This document shows positions 6,432 to 13,441 of a stretch of DNA of 13,828 nt, piece after piece (positions within the stretch are counted from its first letter, which is position 1; every line of letters begins with the position of its first letter). The DNA is taken from positions 1 through 13,828 of the forward strand of contig CAJUPI010000076.1 in NCBI GenBank assembly GCA_910588125.1, read 5' to 3'. This DNA is from an uncultured Lachnospiraceae bacterium (GTDB taxonomy: Bacteria > Bacillota > Clostridia > Lachnospirales > Lachnospiraceae). The position numbers and the translations under genes are program-made. The notes below the pieces were generated by a model that worked only from the letters and a program-made list of their open reading frames with translations, searched no databases and was not told the DNA's origin.

Positions 6432-8672
6432 CTACAGATGCAGTACCCTGTTTTTGATCTCCCGCGTCTTGCCGTCGTTCCAGAAATTCTCTCCCAGATA
6501 TCCGCAAGTCCGGCGAGTCACATTCATCCGGCTGCGATCCTTATTATGACACTGCGGACAATCCCACTCCATATCATCATTGATCCCCATCTCCCCGTCA
6601 AAGCCGCAGATATGGCAGACATCGGACTTGGTATTAAACTCCGCATATAAAATATTATCATAGATATAACGTACTACCGCTTCCAGCGCCTCCGGATTGT
6701 TTGTCATGTCCGGCATCTCCGCATAGGATATCGCACCGCCGGTGGAAATATCCTGAAAATCGCTCTCAAACCGGAACTTGTCGAAAGCATTAATCTCTTC
6801 TCGCACATCCACATGATAAGAGTTAGTATAATACCCTTTATCAGTAACATCGGCAATCACCCCAAATTTTTCCCGATCGATACGGGCAAAACGATAGCAT
6901 AAGGATTCTGCCGGAGTCCCGTAGAGGCTGAATCCTAATCCGCTTTCTTTGCGCCAGCGATCCGTGGCTTCCCTCATATGCCGCATAACTTCCAGGGCAA
7001 ACGCCCTTCCCTCCGGTGTCGTATGGCTGACTCCCTTCATTAGCATCGTCATCTCATAAATGCCGATATAGCCAAGAGACAGCGTGGAATAGCCGTCCTT
7101 TAAATAGGGATCGATCACCTCACCTTTTTTCAGCCTGGCAATAGCGCCATATTGCCAGTGAATCGGGCTGACATCCGAGAGCGTCCCTAACAACGCCTTA
7201 TGGCGGCACAGCAACGCCTCCCGGCACAACTCAAGCCGCTCGTCCAAAAGCTCCCAGAACTTCTCTTCTTCTCCCCGGGCCAGGATACCGATCTGAGGCA
7301 GGTTGATGCTGACCACCCCCTGATTAAAACGTCCTTCCCATTTATAATGGCCGTCAACGTCCTTCCAGGGCGAAAGGAAAGAACGGCAGCCCATACAGCT
7401 GAATACATTCCCTTCATAATTCTGCCGCATCTTCTTTGCTGAAATATAATCCGGATACATCCTCTTTGCCGAACATCTGACTGCCAGACGGGTCACGTCA
7501 TCATAAGCTCCGCCTTTTAAACAGTTGCACTCATCCAGCACATAGACCAGCTTGGGAAATGCCGGCGTCACACAAATCCCCTGTTCGTTTTTGATGCCCT
7601 GCAGACGCTGGTTTAGGATTTCCCGGATAATCATCACATTCTCTTCCACATATTCATCATCCGGATCAATTTGCAAGAATAAAGTCACAAAAGGCGCCTG
7701 CCCGTTCGTCGTCATCAGCGTGTTGATCTGATACTGAATCGTCTGCACACCAGAACGCAGTTCGTCCCGTAAGCGGATCTCCGCCACCCGGCGCAGCTGA
7801 GTTTTGGTTAAACCGATGCTCGGCCGTCCCTTTCGCAGCTGGCTGTCCTCCCCGGACGGCAGCTGATTGTCCGTTGGCTGCTGCTTCTTCCTATCTTCCG
7901 CTTCTCCTTCACACATAAGTTCAGAGGCCCCCGCCAATTCTCTTCTCAGCTCTTCCTCATACTTCTCCCGGCTCCGGCGCAGATACTTTGCCAAATGGCG
8001 CACAGCCACCGACTGGCCCCCATACTGATTGCTCGCCACTGCCGCAATAATCTGCGTCATCACAATACAGGCCACCTGGAAACTCTTCGGTGTCTCAATC
8101 ATCTTGCCATTCATCACAATCCCACGATCCAGCATGTCCGCAATATCGATCAGACAACAGTTAAAAATCGGCTGGATAAAATAATCGGCATCATGAAAAT
8201 GCAACACCCCATTCTCATGAGCCAGCGTGATCTTTTCCGGCAGCAACAGCCGCCTCGTCACGTCCCGCGAAACCTCCCCCGCGATATAATCCCGCTGAGT
8301 CGAAGCCAGCCTGGTATTCTTATTGGAATTCTCCTCTGCCAGCTCCTTGTTCTCATTGCGGATCAGCTTCAAAATGGACTCGTCCGTCGTGTTTGATTTG
8401 CGGAGCAGTGCCCGCTGGTAGCGGTAAATCATATATTTTTTCGCCAGAGCATATTTATTGCACTCTACCAGCCGCTGCTCGATCATATCCTGAATGCTCT
8501 CCACCGCCAGCACATCTTTTGCCTGCGCTTCCACATAACGAATCGTATCCTCTATCAGCGCCTCATCTGCCTGCTCCCCCATCTCCACTGCCGCATTCGC
8601 CTTTTCCATCGCCGCCCGGATCTTTCCGGCATCATAGGCTACAATCCGGCCGTCCCGCTTTTGAACCTTCAT
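6432..8672 (-). CDS. nrdD: Anaerobic (class III) ribonucleoside-triphosphate reductase
   Basis: NrdD reduces ribonucleoside triphosphates to deoxy forms without oxygen, using a glycyl radical. I start at ATG 8672 (746 aa) because GGGAGGGG lies at 8681-8688 and the ATP-cone begins at once (KVQKRDGRIVAYDAGKI); an upstream in-frame start at 8726 lacks support. Order: ATP-cone about 1-90; FNCCLIDI (Cys172/173); YGGQSVAV; GVQTIQYQINTLMTTNGQAPFVT (from about 308); active-site loop NVFSCMGCRSFL (Cys426, Cys429); zinc site Cys686/689 and Cys705/708; C-terminal RRTCGYLGE, where the glycyl radical forms (Gly724 region). Residues about 253-282 are an extra hydrophilic, Gln/Lys/Asp-rich stretch not expected in typical family members. 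Transcription is probably controlled by NrdR through the sites at 8702-8748. Confidence 0.96.
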   Translation of the reverse strand: MKVQKRDGRIVAYDAGKIRAAMEKANAAVEMGEQADEALIEDTIRYVEAQAKDVLAVESIQDMIEQRLVECNKYALAKKYMIYRYQRALLRKSNTTDESILKLIRNENKELAEENSNKNTRLASTQRDYIAGEVSRDVTRRLLLPEKITLAHENGVLHFHDADYFIQPIFNCCLIDIADMLDRGIVMNGKMIETPKSFQVACIVMTQIIAAVASNQYGGQSVAVRHLAKYLRRSREKYEEELRRELAGASELMCEGEAEDRKKQQPTDNQLPSGEDSQLRKGRPSIGLTKTQLRRVAEIRLRDELRSGVQTIQYQINTLMTTNGQAPFVTLFLQIDPDDEYVEENVMIIREILNQRLQGIKNEQGICVTPAFPKLVYVLDECNCLKGGAYDDVTRLAVRCSAKRMYPDYISAKKMRQNYEGNVFSCMGCRSFLSPWKDVDGHYKWEGRFNQGVVSINLPQIGILARGEEEKFWELLDERLELCREALLCRHKALLGTLSDVSPIHWQYGAIARLKKGEVIDPYLKDGYSTLSLGYIGIYEMTMLMKGVSHTTPEGRAFALEVMRHMREATDRWRKESGLGFSLYGTPAESLCYRFARIDREKFGVIADVTDKGYYTNSYHVDVREEINAFDKFRFESDFQDISTGGAISYAEMPDMTNNPEALEAVVRYIYDNILYAEFNTKSDVCHICGFDGEMGINDDMEWDCPQCHNKDRSRMNVTRRTCGYLGENFWNDGKTREIKNRVLHL

Positions 8673-8701
8673 TCCACTATCCCCTCCCAAACCACAGCAG
8701 C

Positions 8702-8748
8702 CACTTGTATATTGTGTATCTATCAAATTTCAATACTATATCTGGTAT
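8702..8748 (-). promoter_or_regulatory. Tandem NrdR-like boxes upstream of nrdD
   Basis: On the minus strand, ACACAATATACAAGTG (8702-8717) and ATACCAGATATAGTAT (8733-8748) match the NrdR box consensus ACACWATATATWGTGT at about 11 and 12 of 16 positions. They start 31 bp apart (three helical turns), the spacing expected for cooperative NrdR binding. They also bracket a possible second promoter (TTGAAA 8728-8733, 16-base spacer, TATACA 8706-8711). No nrdR gene is in the window. Confidence 0.62.
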
Positions 8749-8771
8749 CTCAAACATTCGTTGTGCTTTTT

Positions 8772-8800
8772 ATTATACCCAGGGAAACCAACTTTGTCCA
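8772..8800 (-). promoter_or_regulatory. Sigma-A promoter of nrdDG
   Basis: On the minus strand, TGGACA (8800-8795) and TATAAT (8777-8772) are 17 bases apart, a near-consensus promoter. It lies in the gap after the chrA pair and would start transcription near 8765. The NrdR-like boxes would then fall just downstream of the start site. Confidence 0.7.
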
Positions 8801-8837
8801 TACACTGTTTGGAGATTTTTGCTTAACGTTTTATTGC

Positions 8838-9401
8838 TTAAACTCCATACAGCAAGCTTCCCGCCACTCCTGCGATCACAATCAGCACAACCGGCGATAT
8901 TTCCCGCGCTTTTATCTGTTTCGCAAAAATCGAAACTGCCGCCAAAACCCCCAAAATAATTGCTGCCGTTATATCAAACGAATTTTCCTCACCTGCCGGG
9001 AACATATTTTTTATTGCCATAAATGCCCCGGTCGCAAAAATCACTCCCATCAGACACGGCTTAATGCCTTTTAAAACTGCCTGTACTCTTTTTTGCTTCA
9101 GACAACCGCGAAACAACGCAGTAACCATTAAAATAATCATAAAAGACGGCAGAACCACTCCCAGCGTTGCCACGGCAGCTCCCAGGATTCCTGCCTGACT
9201 GTTGCCAATATAAGTAGCGGCATTTACCATGATAGGCCCCGGTGTGGACTCGCTGATCGCTATCATATTAGAAAACATCGCTTCATCCATCCACCCGCGG
9301 GCAAGCACACTCTCCTGAATCAGGGGAATCGCCCCATAAGCACCGCCAAAGGCGAACATGCCGATTTTCAAAAAAGTCAAAAACAGAGAAACATATATCA
9401 T
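8838..9401 (-). CDS. Chromate transporter family protein, half-size (second of pair)
   Basis: A short-chain (single-domain) ChrA/CHR-family membrane protein of 187 aa. Full-length ChrA contains two such domains in tandem. Family hallmarks are the N-terminal FLKIGMFAFGGAYGAIPLI (FGGAY 18-22) and ISESTPGPIMVNAATYIG (ESTPGPI 51-57), followed by several hydrophobic segments (about 70-95, 116-130, 143-160, 168-186). Its ATG overlaps the stop of the preceding half-size gene as ATGA, so the two are translationally coupled and probably form a heteromeric carrier. In short-chain pairs the halves usually insert in opposite orientation. Chromate efflux is the family name; the physiological anion here is unknown. 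Confidence 0.88.
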   Translation of the reverse strand: MIYVSLFLTFLKIGMFAFGGAYGAIPLIQESVLARGWMDEAMFSNMIAISESTPGPIMVNAATYIGNSQAGILGAAVATLGVVLPSFMIILMVTALFRGCLKQKRVQAVLKGIKPCLMGVIFATGAFMAIKNMFPAGEENSFDITAAIILGVLAAVSIFAKQIKAREISPVVLIVIAGVAGSLLYGV

Positions 9402-9976
9402 TTCTTCTCCCCCCTTCCCCCTGGCACAGAATATAGATATAATCCTGTCAGACCGGCAATCATTATCAGATAAATAGTAGAAAAGCGAATCCCCAGCAAA
9501 TCACATAGCAATGTAATACTTCCAAAAACAACCACAAATACCATACTTCCGATCTTGTTTGGTGACTTTTTTAACATTTTGCGGATCATTTTGACAGCCG
9601 CCTGAAGGATCAGCCAGGCAACTGCCATCCGAATCCCACGAAACGCATTGACCGCTATGGGATACTGTAGCAGATCCTCCATAAATGTAGAAATTATCAA
9701 AATAATCAAAAATGAAGGCAATATCATCCCGAAAGTCGCCACGACAGCTCCCGTCACCCCGGCCTTCTTATATCCTGTATATGTGGCACAATTAATAGCA
9801 ATGGGACCGGGCGTCGATTCTGCTATCACTGTGATATCCATCAGCTCGTCCGAGGTAATCCATTGCTTTTTTTCTACACATTCATGATCAATCAAAGAAA
9901 TCATGGCATACCCGCCGCCAAAAGTAAAGCTTCCTATTTTGGCAAAGGTCAAAAAAAGCTCTCTGAAAATCTTCAT
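9398..9976 (-). CDS. Chromate transporter family protein, half-size (first of pair)
   Basis: This is the partner of the downstream half-size gene: 192 aa from ATG 9976, which has GAGGGAGGG 9 bases upstream. A longer form would need a TTG at 10015 without a comparable ribosome site. Motifs parallel its neighbour: LTFAKIGSFTFGGGYAMISLI (FGGGY 19-23) and IAESTPGPIAINCATYTGYKKAG (ESTPGPI 53-59). Hydrophobic segments follow, and the C-terminus is charged (GGRGEKK). The two halves are clearly homologous but diverged, as expected for an old duplication. It begins 46 bases after the stop of the 376-aa gene, with no terminator between, so all three may be one operon. Confidence 0.88.
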   Translation of the reverse strand: MKIFRELFLTFAKIGSFTFGGGYAMISLIDHECVEKKQWITSDELMDITVIAESTPGPIAINCATYTGYKKAGVTGAVVATFGMILPSFLIILIISTFMEDLLQYPIAVNAFRGIRMAVAWLILQAAVKMIRKMLKKSPNKIGSMVFVVVFGSITLLCDLLGIRFSTIYLIMIAGLTGLYLYSVPGGRGEKK

Positions 9977-10022
9977 TATTATCATCCCTCCCTCATTGCT
10001 GCCTGTCTTTTCCAATAAGCAT

Positions 10023-11153
10023 TTATTCCAGCAGCTTTCCTGCTTTATAGTAAAAGTATAAATCCTTTTTTGATATTTTCTGTTTTCTTTCCTGATATTC
10101 TTTAAACGTTGCCGCTATCTTTGTCGTCGCCCAGGCGCCCCCCGCCGCAAGCATCGCTGTATCTGCCGAAACGGCCTGTGTAAAAGATGGAATAACACCG
10201 GCTGCTGCCACACCAATGATTAAGCCTCCCGTCAATTTCAAAAACTCTCCGTCAGCCGCCACCTTTCCGAACAGGTTTTTCATAAAGCTGTTCTCTTTTG
10301 TCAATTCATCAATTTCTAAAACAGCAGGTGCGATTTCCCGGTTATATAAAGTCGAACACTCAAATTCAAAATCATCATCCCAGGGAAGCGACTGGATATT
10401 TTCAGAGTAGGCAATGACTTTACTTCTGAAACGGACTAATGCATAATTTAATTCCTTTCGTATATCCATAATCTCGTCCACAGATGCCACATCAAAAGAT
10501 GGCAACCTTTGCAACAGGTTATCACTGACACCGGCATGTGTAATTTTTCTTTTTTCACTTTCACTGAGACTGATTATTTTTGATTGAACGGCAGCCCGCA
10601 TAAGATCATTAGATACTTCGTCAAAAAGCGGCATAGAAGTTTTCACCGATTTCATGAGGTATTTAAAATATTCGGAGGCGCATCCGTCCACATCTGCCAA
10701 ATTATGTTCAAACTTTTGCAGAATAAGCTTTCCCGAACCAAGCAATTGATTGAGCTCCGCTATTTGCGATTTCCCCATGAGTTCCAAAAATGTTTCATCT
10801 ATTTTCTGCATAAACCGTTTTATTTCATTTTGAAAGCCTATTTTCTGTCTCATAGGAAACGCCTTATACTGCTTGCTATACAGGAACTTCGAAAGCTGTT
10901 CAATGACATCCATTCCGTCCCGATAGGTTTCCGGATCCTGCTCCTGGCATATAGGCAAAATAAATTTCAGCAGTTTGACAATTCGCTTTTCATCAAAGGC
11001 AGCTCCGCCCGTACATAGCTGCGTATACATATACGCCATCGGGCTGATAAGGATAATCCTATCTGCATAAAGCAAAGCAGATTTAATATATTGCAATTCT
11101 TTATCTATGCTTGTTAGTTCCGGCTGTACGGCAATCGTAAAATCAAATCCCAA
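10023..11153 (-). CDS. Hypothetical protein, 376 aa, TTG start, hydrophobic C-terminal segment
   Basis: I do not recognise this family. The start is TTG at 11153 with a strong GAGGAGGA at 11163-11170. No in-frame ATG occurs until residue 39, and that one lies within the conserved-looking N-terminus. Visible features: an N-terminal segment KSALLYADRIILISPMAYMY (24-43) reminiscent of uncharacterised proteins with an LLYAD..LISP pattern; a long, mostly helical, charged middle; and a Gly/Ala-rich hydrophobic region (about 308-345) with one or two possible membrane helices, followed by a basic tail (QERKQKISKK). There is no signal peptide and no known catalytic motif. A promoter with perfect TATAAT lies at 11227-11255. 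Its position ahead of the chrA pair suggests co-transcription, but a shared function is not shown. Confidence 0.8.
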   Translation of the reverse strand: MGFDFTIAVQPELTSIDKELQYIKSALLYADRIILISPMAYMYTQLCTGGAAFDEKRIVKLLKFILPICQEQDPETYRDGMDVIEQLSKFLYSKQYKAFPMRQKIGFQNEIKRFMQKIDETFLELMGKSQIAELNQLLGSGKLILQKFEHNLADVDGCASEYFKYLMKSVKTSMPLFDEVSNDLMRAAVQSKIISLSESEKRKITHAGVSDNLLQRLPSFDVASVDEIMDIRKELNYALVRFRSKVIAYSENIQSLPWDDDFEFECSTLYNREIAPAVLEIDELTKENSFMKNLFGKVAADGEFLKLTGGLIIGVAAAGVIPSFTQAVSADTAMLAAGGAWATTKIAATFKEYQERKQKISKKDLYFYYKAGKLLE

Positions 11154-11226
11154 TTTCCCCGCTCCTCCTCGTAAATGCTACAAATTCTTTACTCCTTTGA
11201 AAAATCATTTTATTCAGTCAGTTTCC

Positions 11227-11255
11227 ATTATAATTATTTATTCACAAGAATGCAA
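11227..11255 (-). promoter_or_regulatory. Promoter of the 376-aa gene
   Basis: On the minus strand a perfect -10 TATAAT (11232-11227) is 17 bases from TTGCAT (11255-11250), a weak -35 with only TTG conserved. The predicted start near 11220 gives a leader of about 65 bases. The -35 lies in the loop of the palindrome at 11237-11266, which could be an operator or an upstream hairpin. Confidence 0.55.
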
Positions 11256-11266
11256 TCTTGAATAAA
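11237..11266. repeat. AT-rich palindrome over the promoter of the 376-aa gene
   Basis: TTTATTCACAAGA (11237-11249) and TCTTGAATAAA (11256-11266) are inverted copies with a two-base bulge and a 6-base loop. An alternative longer-range pairing also exists (ATTTTATTCA 11207-11216 with TGAATAAAAT 11259-11268). Both overlap the predicted promoter, so they could be a regulator site or leader structure. Confidence 0.45.
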
Positions 11267-11283
11267 ATATTGATTGTGCAGGG

Positions 11284-11385
11284 ATTCTTGATCCCGAAAC
11301 CGGAAAAAGCAGCAGACCATTTGCCGCCTTTTCCCGCTCCTTTTTCCCTGGCTGAGTATTCTCAGAGCTAAACTTAATGGCATTG
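11284..11385. repeat. Dispersed intergenic repeat, copy C
   Basis: Very similar to copy A over its first 70 bases (ATTCTTGATCCCGAAACCGG through TTTTTCCCTGGC), then diverged to a CATTG end. GGAAAAAG/CTTTTTCC pairing is conserved. Here the first bases also form GGGAT-TCTTG-ATCCC (11281-11295). The inverted-repeat element seen near copies A and B is absent here. Confidence 0.8.
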
Positions 11386-11608
11386 CACGCCGGAGTTCTC
11401 CCTGACCTTTTACACTACCTTCATCAACCGCAATATTCTGGAATTTGTAGACTGGCACTGGCACAATAAAATCCCGTTTCCCCTTGTCGTTCAGAGAACG
11501 GTAATGTTTACGGTTGGGGCAAACACCGAAAACCTGAACGCGTGAGGCAATGATATGATGCTGGGGTCAAAAGGTCATGTCATTAAGATAATCATTTCTA
11601 TGACTAAG
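11386..11608. other. Gene-free stretch, nothing recognised
   Basis: No reading frame with a ribosome site or recognisable protein was found on either strand. A 76-codon minus frame crossing the repeat (11234-11464) is not convincing. The stretch may be decayed mobile-element DNA. Confidence 0.4.
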
Positions 11609-11653
11609 AAAAAAGCCTACCTTCTATATACAAAACAAAATAGGTGGGCTTTT
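11609..11653. terminator. Intrinsic terminator, U-runs on both sides
   Basis: AAAAGCCTACCT (11611-11622) pairs with AGGTGGGCTTTT (11642-11653), with one G-U pair and a 19-base loop. Leftward transcripts end in TTTTTT (11614-11609), while rightward ones get only four U. It probably terminates the TraX-family gene, about 150 bases after its stop codon. Confidence 0.65.
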
Positions 11654-11746
11654 AGCATTATGGGTATGGATATTTCCTAATTCGCTTTCATATTCCCAAT
11701 GTCTCTAAATGTAACTGTAATGAATGTTTATCGGTCCGTATTTTCG

Positions 11747-11794
11747 AAACAGTTTGCAAATTGGCTTTATAAATTGGAAGTTATCAAACTGTTT
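11747..11794. repeat. Perfect 10-bp inverted repeat downstream of the TraX-family gene
   Basis: AAACAGTTTG (11747-11756) and CAAACTGTTT (11785-11794) are perfect inverted copies with a 28-base interior that contains the near-repeat CAAATTGG/AAATTGG. It lies 10 bases after the TraX-family stop codon. It lacks a U-run leftward, so it is more likely a 3' stabilising stem or a mobile-element trace than a terminator. Confidence 0.45.
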
Positions 11795-11803
11795 TGGCCT
11801 TTG

Positions 11804-12550
11804 CTAAAACAATAAACTGACATCTCCATAAATACAGATGCGAAGCACTCCAATGAAAATCAAATGGATTGGATAATATAGATAAAAAAACCATTTCATC
11901 CATTTTGCCTTCCCTTTTTCGCCATTATATAGCTTTAACACAGGATAGATCAACAAAACACCAATCTGTACCAAAGCATAAACTTTACTTACAAAAAAGA
12001 ACGATACCACTGCATATATTGCGACATACAGAAACATTTCTTTCATCTGTGCCTTTAAGTTTCCCCTTTTCTTATACATTTCCAATATCGCAAGTACTGC
12101 TATGCAGCTCCAATCCGCTGGAAAAGCACTCCAAATCAATACAAAGATAAGAATAATCTTTACCCAATTCTTCATTGGCAGATCATTGTCCTGCATCCAC
12201 AGAATCAAAACCGCAATAAAGAGCGGATACATAACACTTGTCTGATTAAAAATTCCCGTACTGAACAGAATTGGATTTATTCCGAATGCAAAACAATATG
12301 CAAAATGTGAAATTACAGCAAACATTCCCATTCGCAGCATATACTTTTTTACATCATGTGTGTAATAATACCCTTCGCACACGAAAAACCACATAATAGG
12401 GGCTGTTAAACGTCCAACAATATGTAATGCCATTGCTCCCGGTTCAGCTGGAAAACCGGGATAAATCAAATCACATACATGGTCTATCGTCATGGCAGTA
12501 ATTGCAATCAGTTTTACATGATTTACATTCAATCGTAGTTGCCGTTTCAT
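11804..12550 (-). CDS. TraX-family membrane protein
   Basis: A polytopic membrane protein of 248 aa from ATG 12550, which has AGGAGGGG at 12555-12562; a longer form from 12592 lacks this. TraX proteins are named for the F-plasmid pilin N-acetylase, but most Firmicute homologues are of unknown function and are related to membrane acyltransferases. Family blocks seen: LNVNHVKLIAITAMTIDHV (7-25), HIVGRLTAPIMWFFVCEGYY (43-62), ADWSCIAVLAILEMY (145-159) and YLYYPIHLIFIGVLR (223-237). About seven to eight hydrophobic segments alternate with basic loops. No conjugation genes adjoin it, so a pilin-processing role is unlikely. The region is AT-richer than the left half of the window. Confidence 0.87.
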   Translation of the reverse strand: MKRQLRLNVNHVKLIAITAMTIDHVCDLIYPGFPAEPGAMALHIVGRLTAPIMWFFVCEGYYYTHDVKKYMLRMGMFAVISHFAYCFAFGINPILFSTGIFNQTSVMYPLFIAVLILWMQDNDLPMKNWVKIILIFVLIWSAFPADWSCIAVLAILEMYKKRGNLKAQMKEMFLYVAIYAVVSFFFVSKVYALVQIGVLLIYPVLKLYNGEKGKAKWMKWFFYLYYPIHLIFIGVLRICIYGDVSLLF

Positions 12551-12605
12551 ATTGCCCCTCCTGCCAATCTCTCGAATTATTCTTACAAACACCGATTTGT
12601 ATATA

Positions 12606-12625
12606 ACTATACCATAGCTGGTATA
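12606..12625 (-). promoter_or_regulatory. Palindromic -10 region of the TraX-family gene
   Basis: TATACCA (12608-12614) and TGGTATA (12619-12625) form a perfect 7-base inverted repeat with a 4-base spacer. On the minus strand it covers a -10-like TATAGT (12611-12606). A protein bound here would block the promoter, so this is a repressor-site candidate. The -35 is poor. Confidence 0.45.
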
Positions 12626-12627
12626 AT

Positions 12628-12905
12628 TCCAAAAGCAGAATATTTATTTTTGTATATCATAACAATCATATTCGGAAAATAGATATCGTTTTCTAAATAT
12701 TTGTTTATCGGTATTGGGAGTGGCTTTTTCTCGTTGTATTTCTATGGTTCTCCGGTTTTTGCTAAAGAAAACCATAGAAAACACGGTCTGCTTATCATAA
12801 ATAACAGTTGTAATTATAGGGGAGATTTATGGAATTTTATATTCTTTTGTCCCTTTTCAAGATTGATGTTGCTAATTGAGATTTCGGCAATTCCACGAAA
12901 ACGAG
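12628..12905. other. Gap between the divergent TraX-family and GNAT genes
   Basis: No gene is supported. An 11-base perfect inverted repeat lies at 12739-12780 (listed separately). A 16-codon frame at 12829-12879 has a fair ribosome site but no other support. The acetyltransferase promoter begins at 12906. Confidence 0.4.
12739..12780. repeat. Perfect 11-bp inverted repeat
   Basis: TTTCTATGGTT (12739-12749) and AACCATAGAAA (12770-12780) are perfect inverted copies around a 20-base interior. No U-run follows on either strand, so it is not an intrinsic terminator. It lies between divergent promoters. Confidence 0.5.
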
Positions 12906-12934
12906 TTGGCAGAAAGCCTGTGCCATGCTATAAT
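12906..12934 (+). promoter_or_regulatory. Promoter of the GNAT gene
   Basis: TTGGCA (12906-12911), a 17-base spacer and a perfect TATAAT (12929-12934) with an extended TGC just before it. This is the best sigma-A promoter on the + strand of the window, with a leader of about 30 bases. Confidence 0.75.
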
Positions 12935-12970
12935 CAGAGCGATAAAAAACGAATTTGCGGGGAGAGAATT

Positions 12971-13441
12971 ATGGAAGTAAGCCTGAAAAGAATATGCTGT
13001 GAAGCGGCGGAAAAGTTGTGGAAGATGCAAACAACAGCTTTTCGGGAATTATATGACAAGTATCAAGATACGGAAACCAATCCCGCGGCGGAACCTATTG
13101 ATAAGATAATGGTAAGATTAAATCAGCCATTTACTTATTACTATTTTATCCTGGCGGATAATGTGGCAGTAGGCGCTGTAAGGGTCGTCGATAAACATGA
13201 ATATGGCAGGGCTAAGCGCATATCACCTATTTTTGTAATGCCGGAGTACAGAAATAGAGGATTGGCGCAAAAGGCAATAAAATTAGTGGAAGAAAGACAT
13301 GGATGTTCGGATTGGGAATTAGACACCATACTGGAGGAAAAAGGAAACTGCTATTTATATGAGAAAATGGGCTATTATCAAACAGGAGAGTCTAAAGTGA
13401 TAAACGATAAAATGACATTGGTATTCTATAAAAAAGATTGA
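12971..13441 (+). CDS. GNAT-family N-acetyltransferase
   Basis: A cytosolic enzyme that transfers an acetyl group from acetyl-CoA to an amine on an unknown acceptor. It has 156 aa from ATG 12971 (GGGGAGAG just upstream), the normal single-domain length. Acetyl-CoA binding motif A is clear: ISPIFVMPEYRNRGLAQKAIKLVEE (84-108), with R-x-x-G-x-A as RNRGLA (94-99). Motif B follows as NCYLYEKMGYYQTGE (126-140). The first third (MEVSLKRICCEAAEKLWKMQ) is the usual substrate-side helix. A strong independent promoter drives it. It converges with the broken frame at the right edge, whose open frame overlaps its 3' end by 50 bases. The acceptor is unknown. Confidence 0.88.
   Translation: MEVSLKRICCEAAEKLWKMQTTAFRELYDKYQDTETNPAAEPIDKIMVRLNQPFTYYYFILADNVAVGAVRVVDKHEYGRAKRISPIFVMPEYRNRGLAQKAIKLVEERHGCSDWELDTILEEKGNCYLYEKMGYYQTGESKVINDKMTLVFYKKD

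Noticed and set aside
11234..11464. Minus-strand frame of 76 codons
   Set aside because: It is mostly the translation of repeat copy C; the same frame is interrupted in copy A, and no ribosome site or known protein similarity is seen.
12829..12879. Sixteen-codon frame with AGGGGAG 4 bases before ATG
   Set aside because: Too short to support on sequence alone; no promoter at sensible spacing and no recognisable peptide. Kept only as a possibility.
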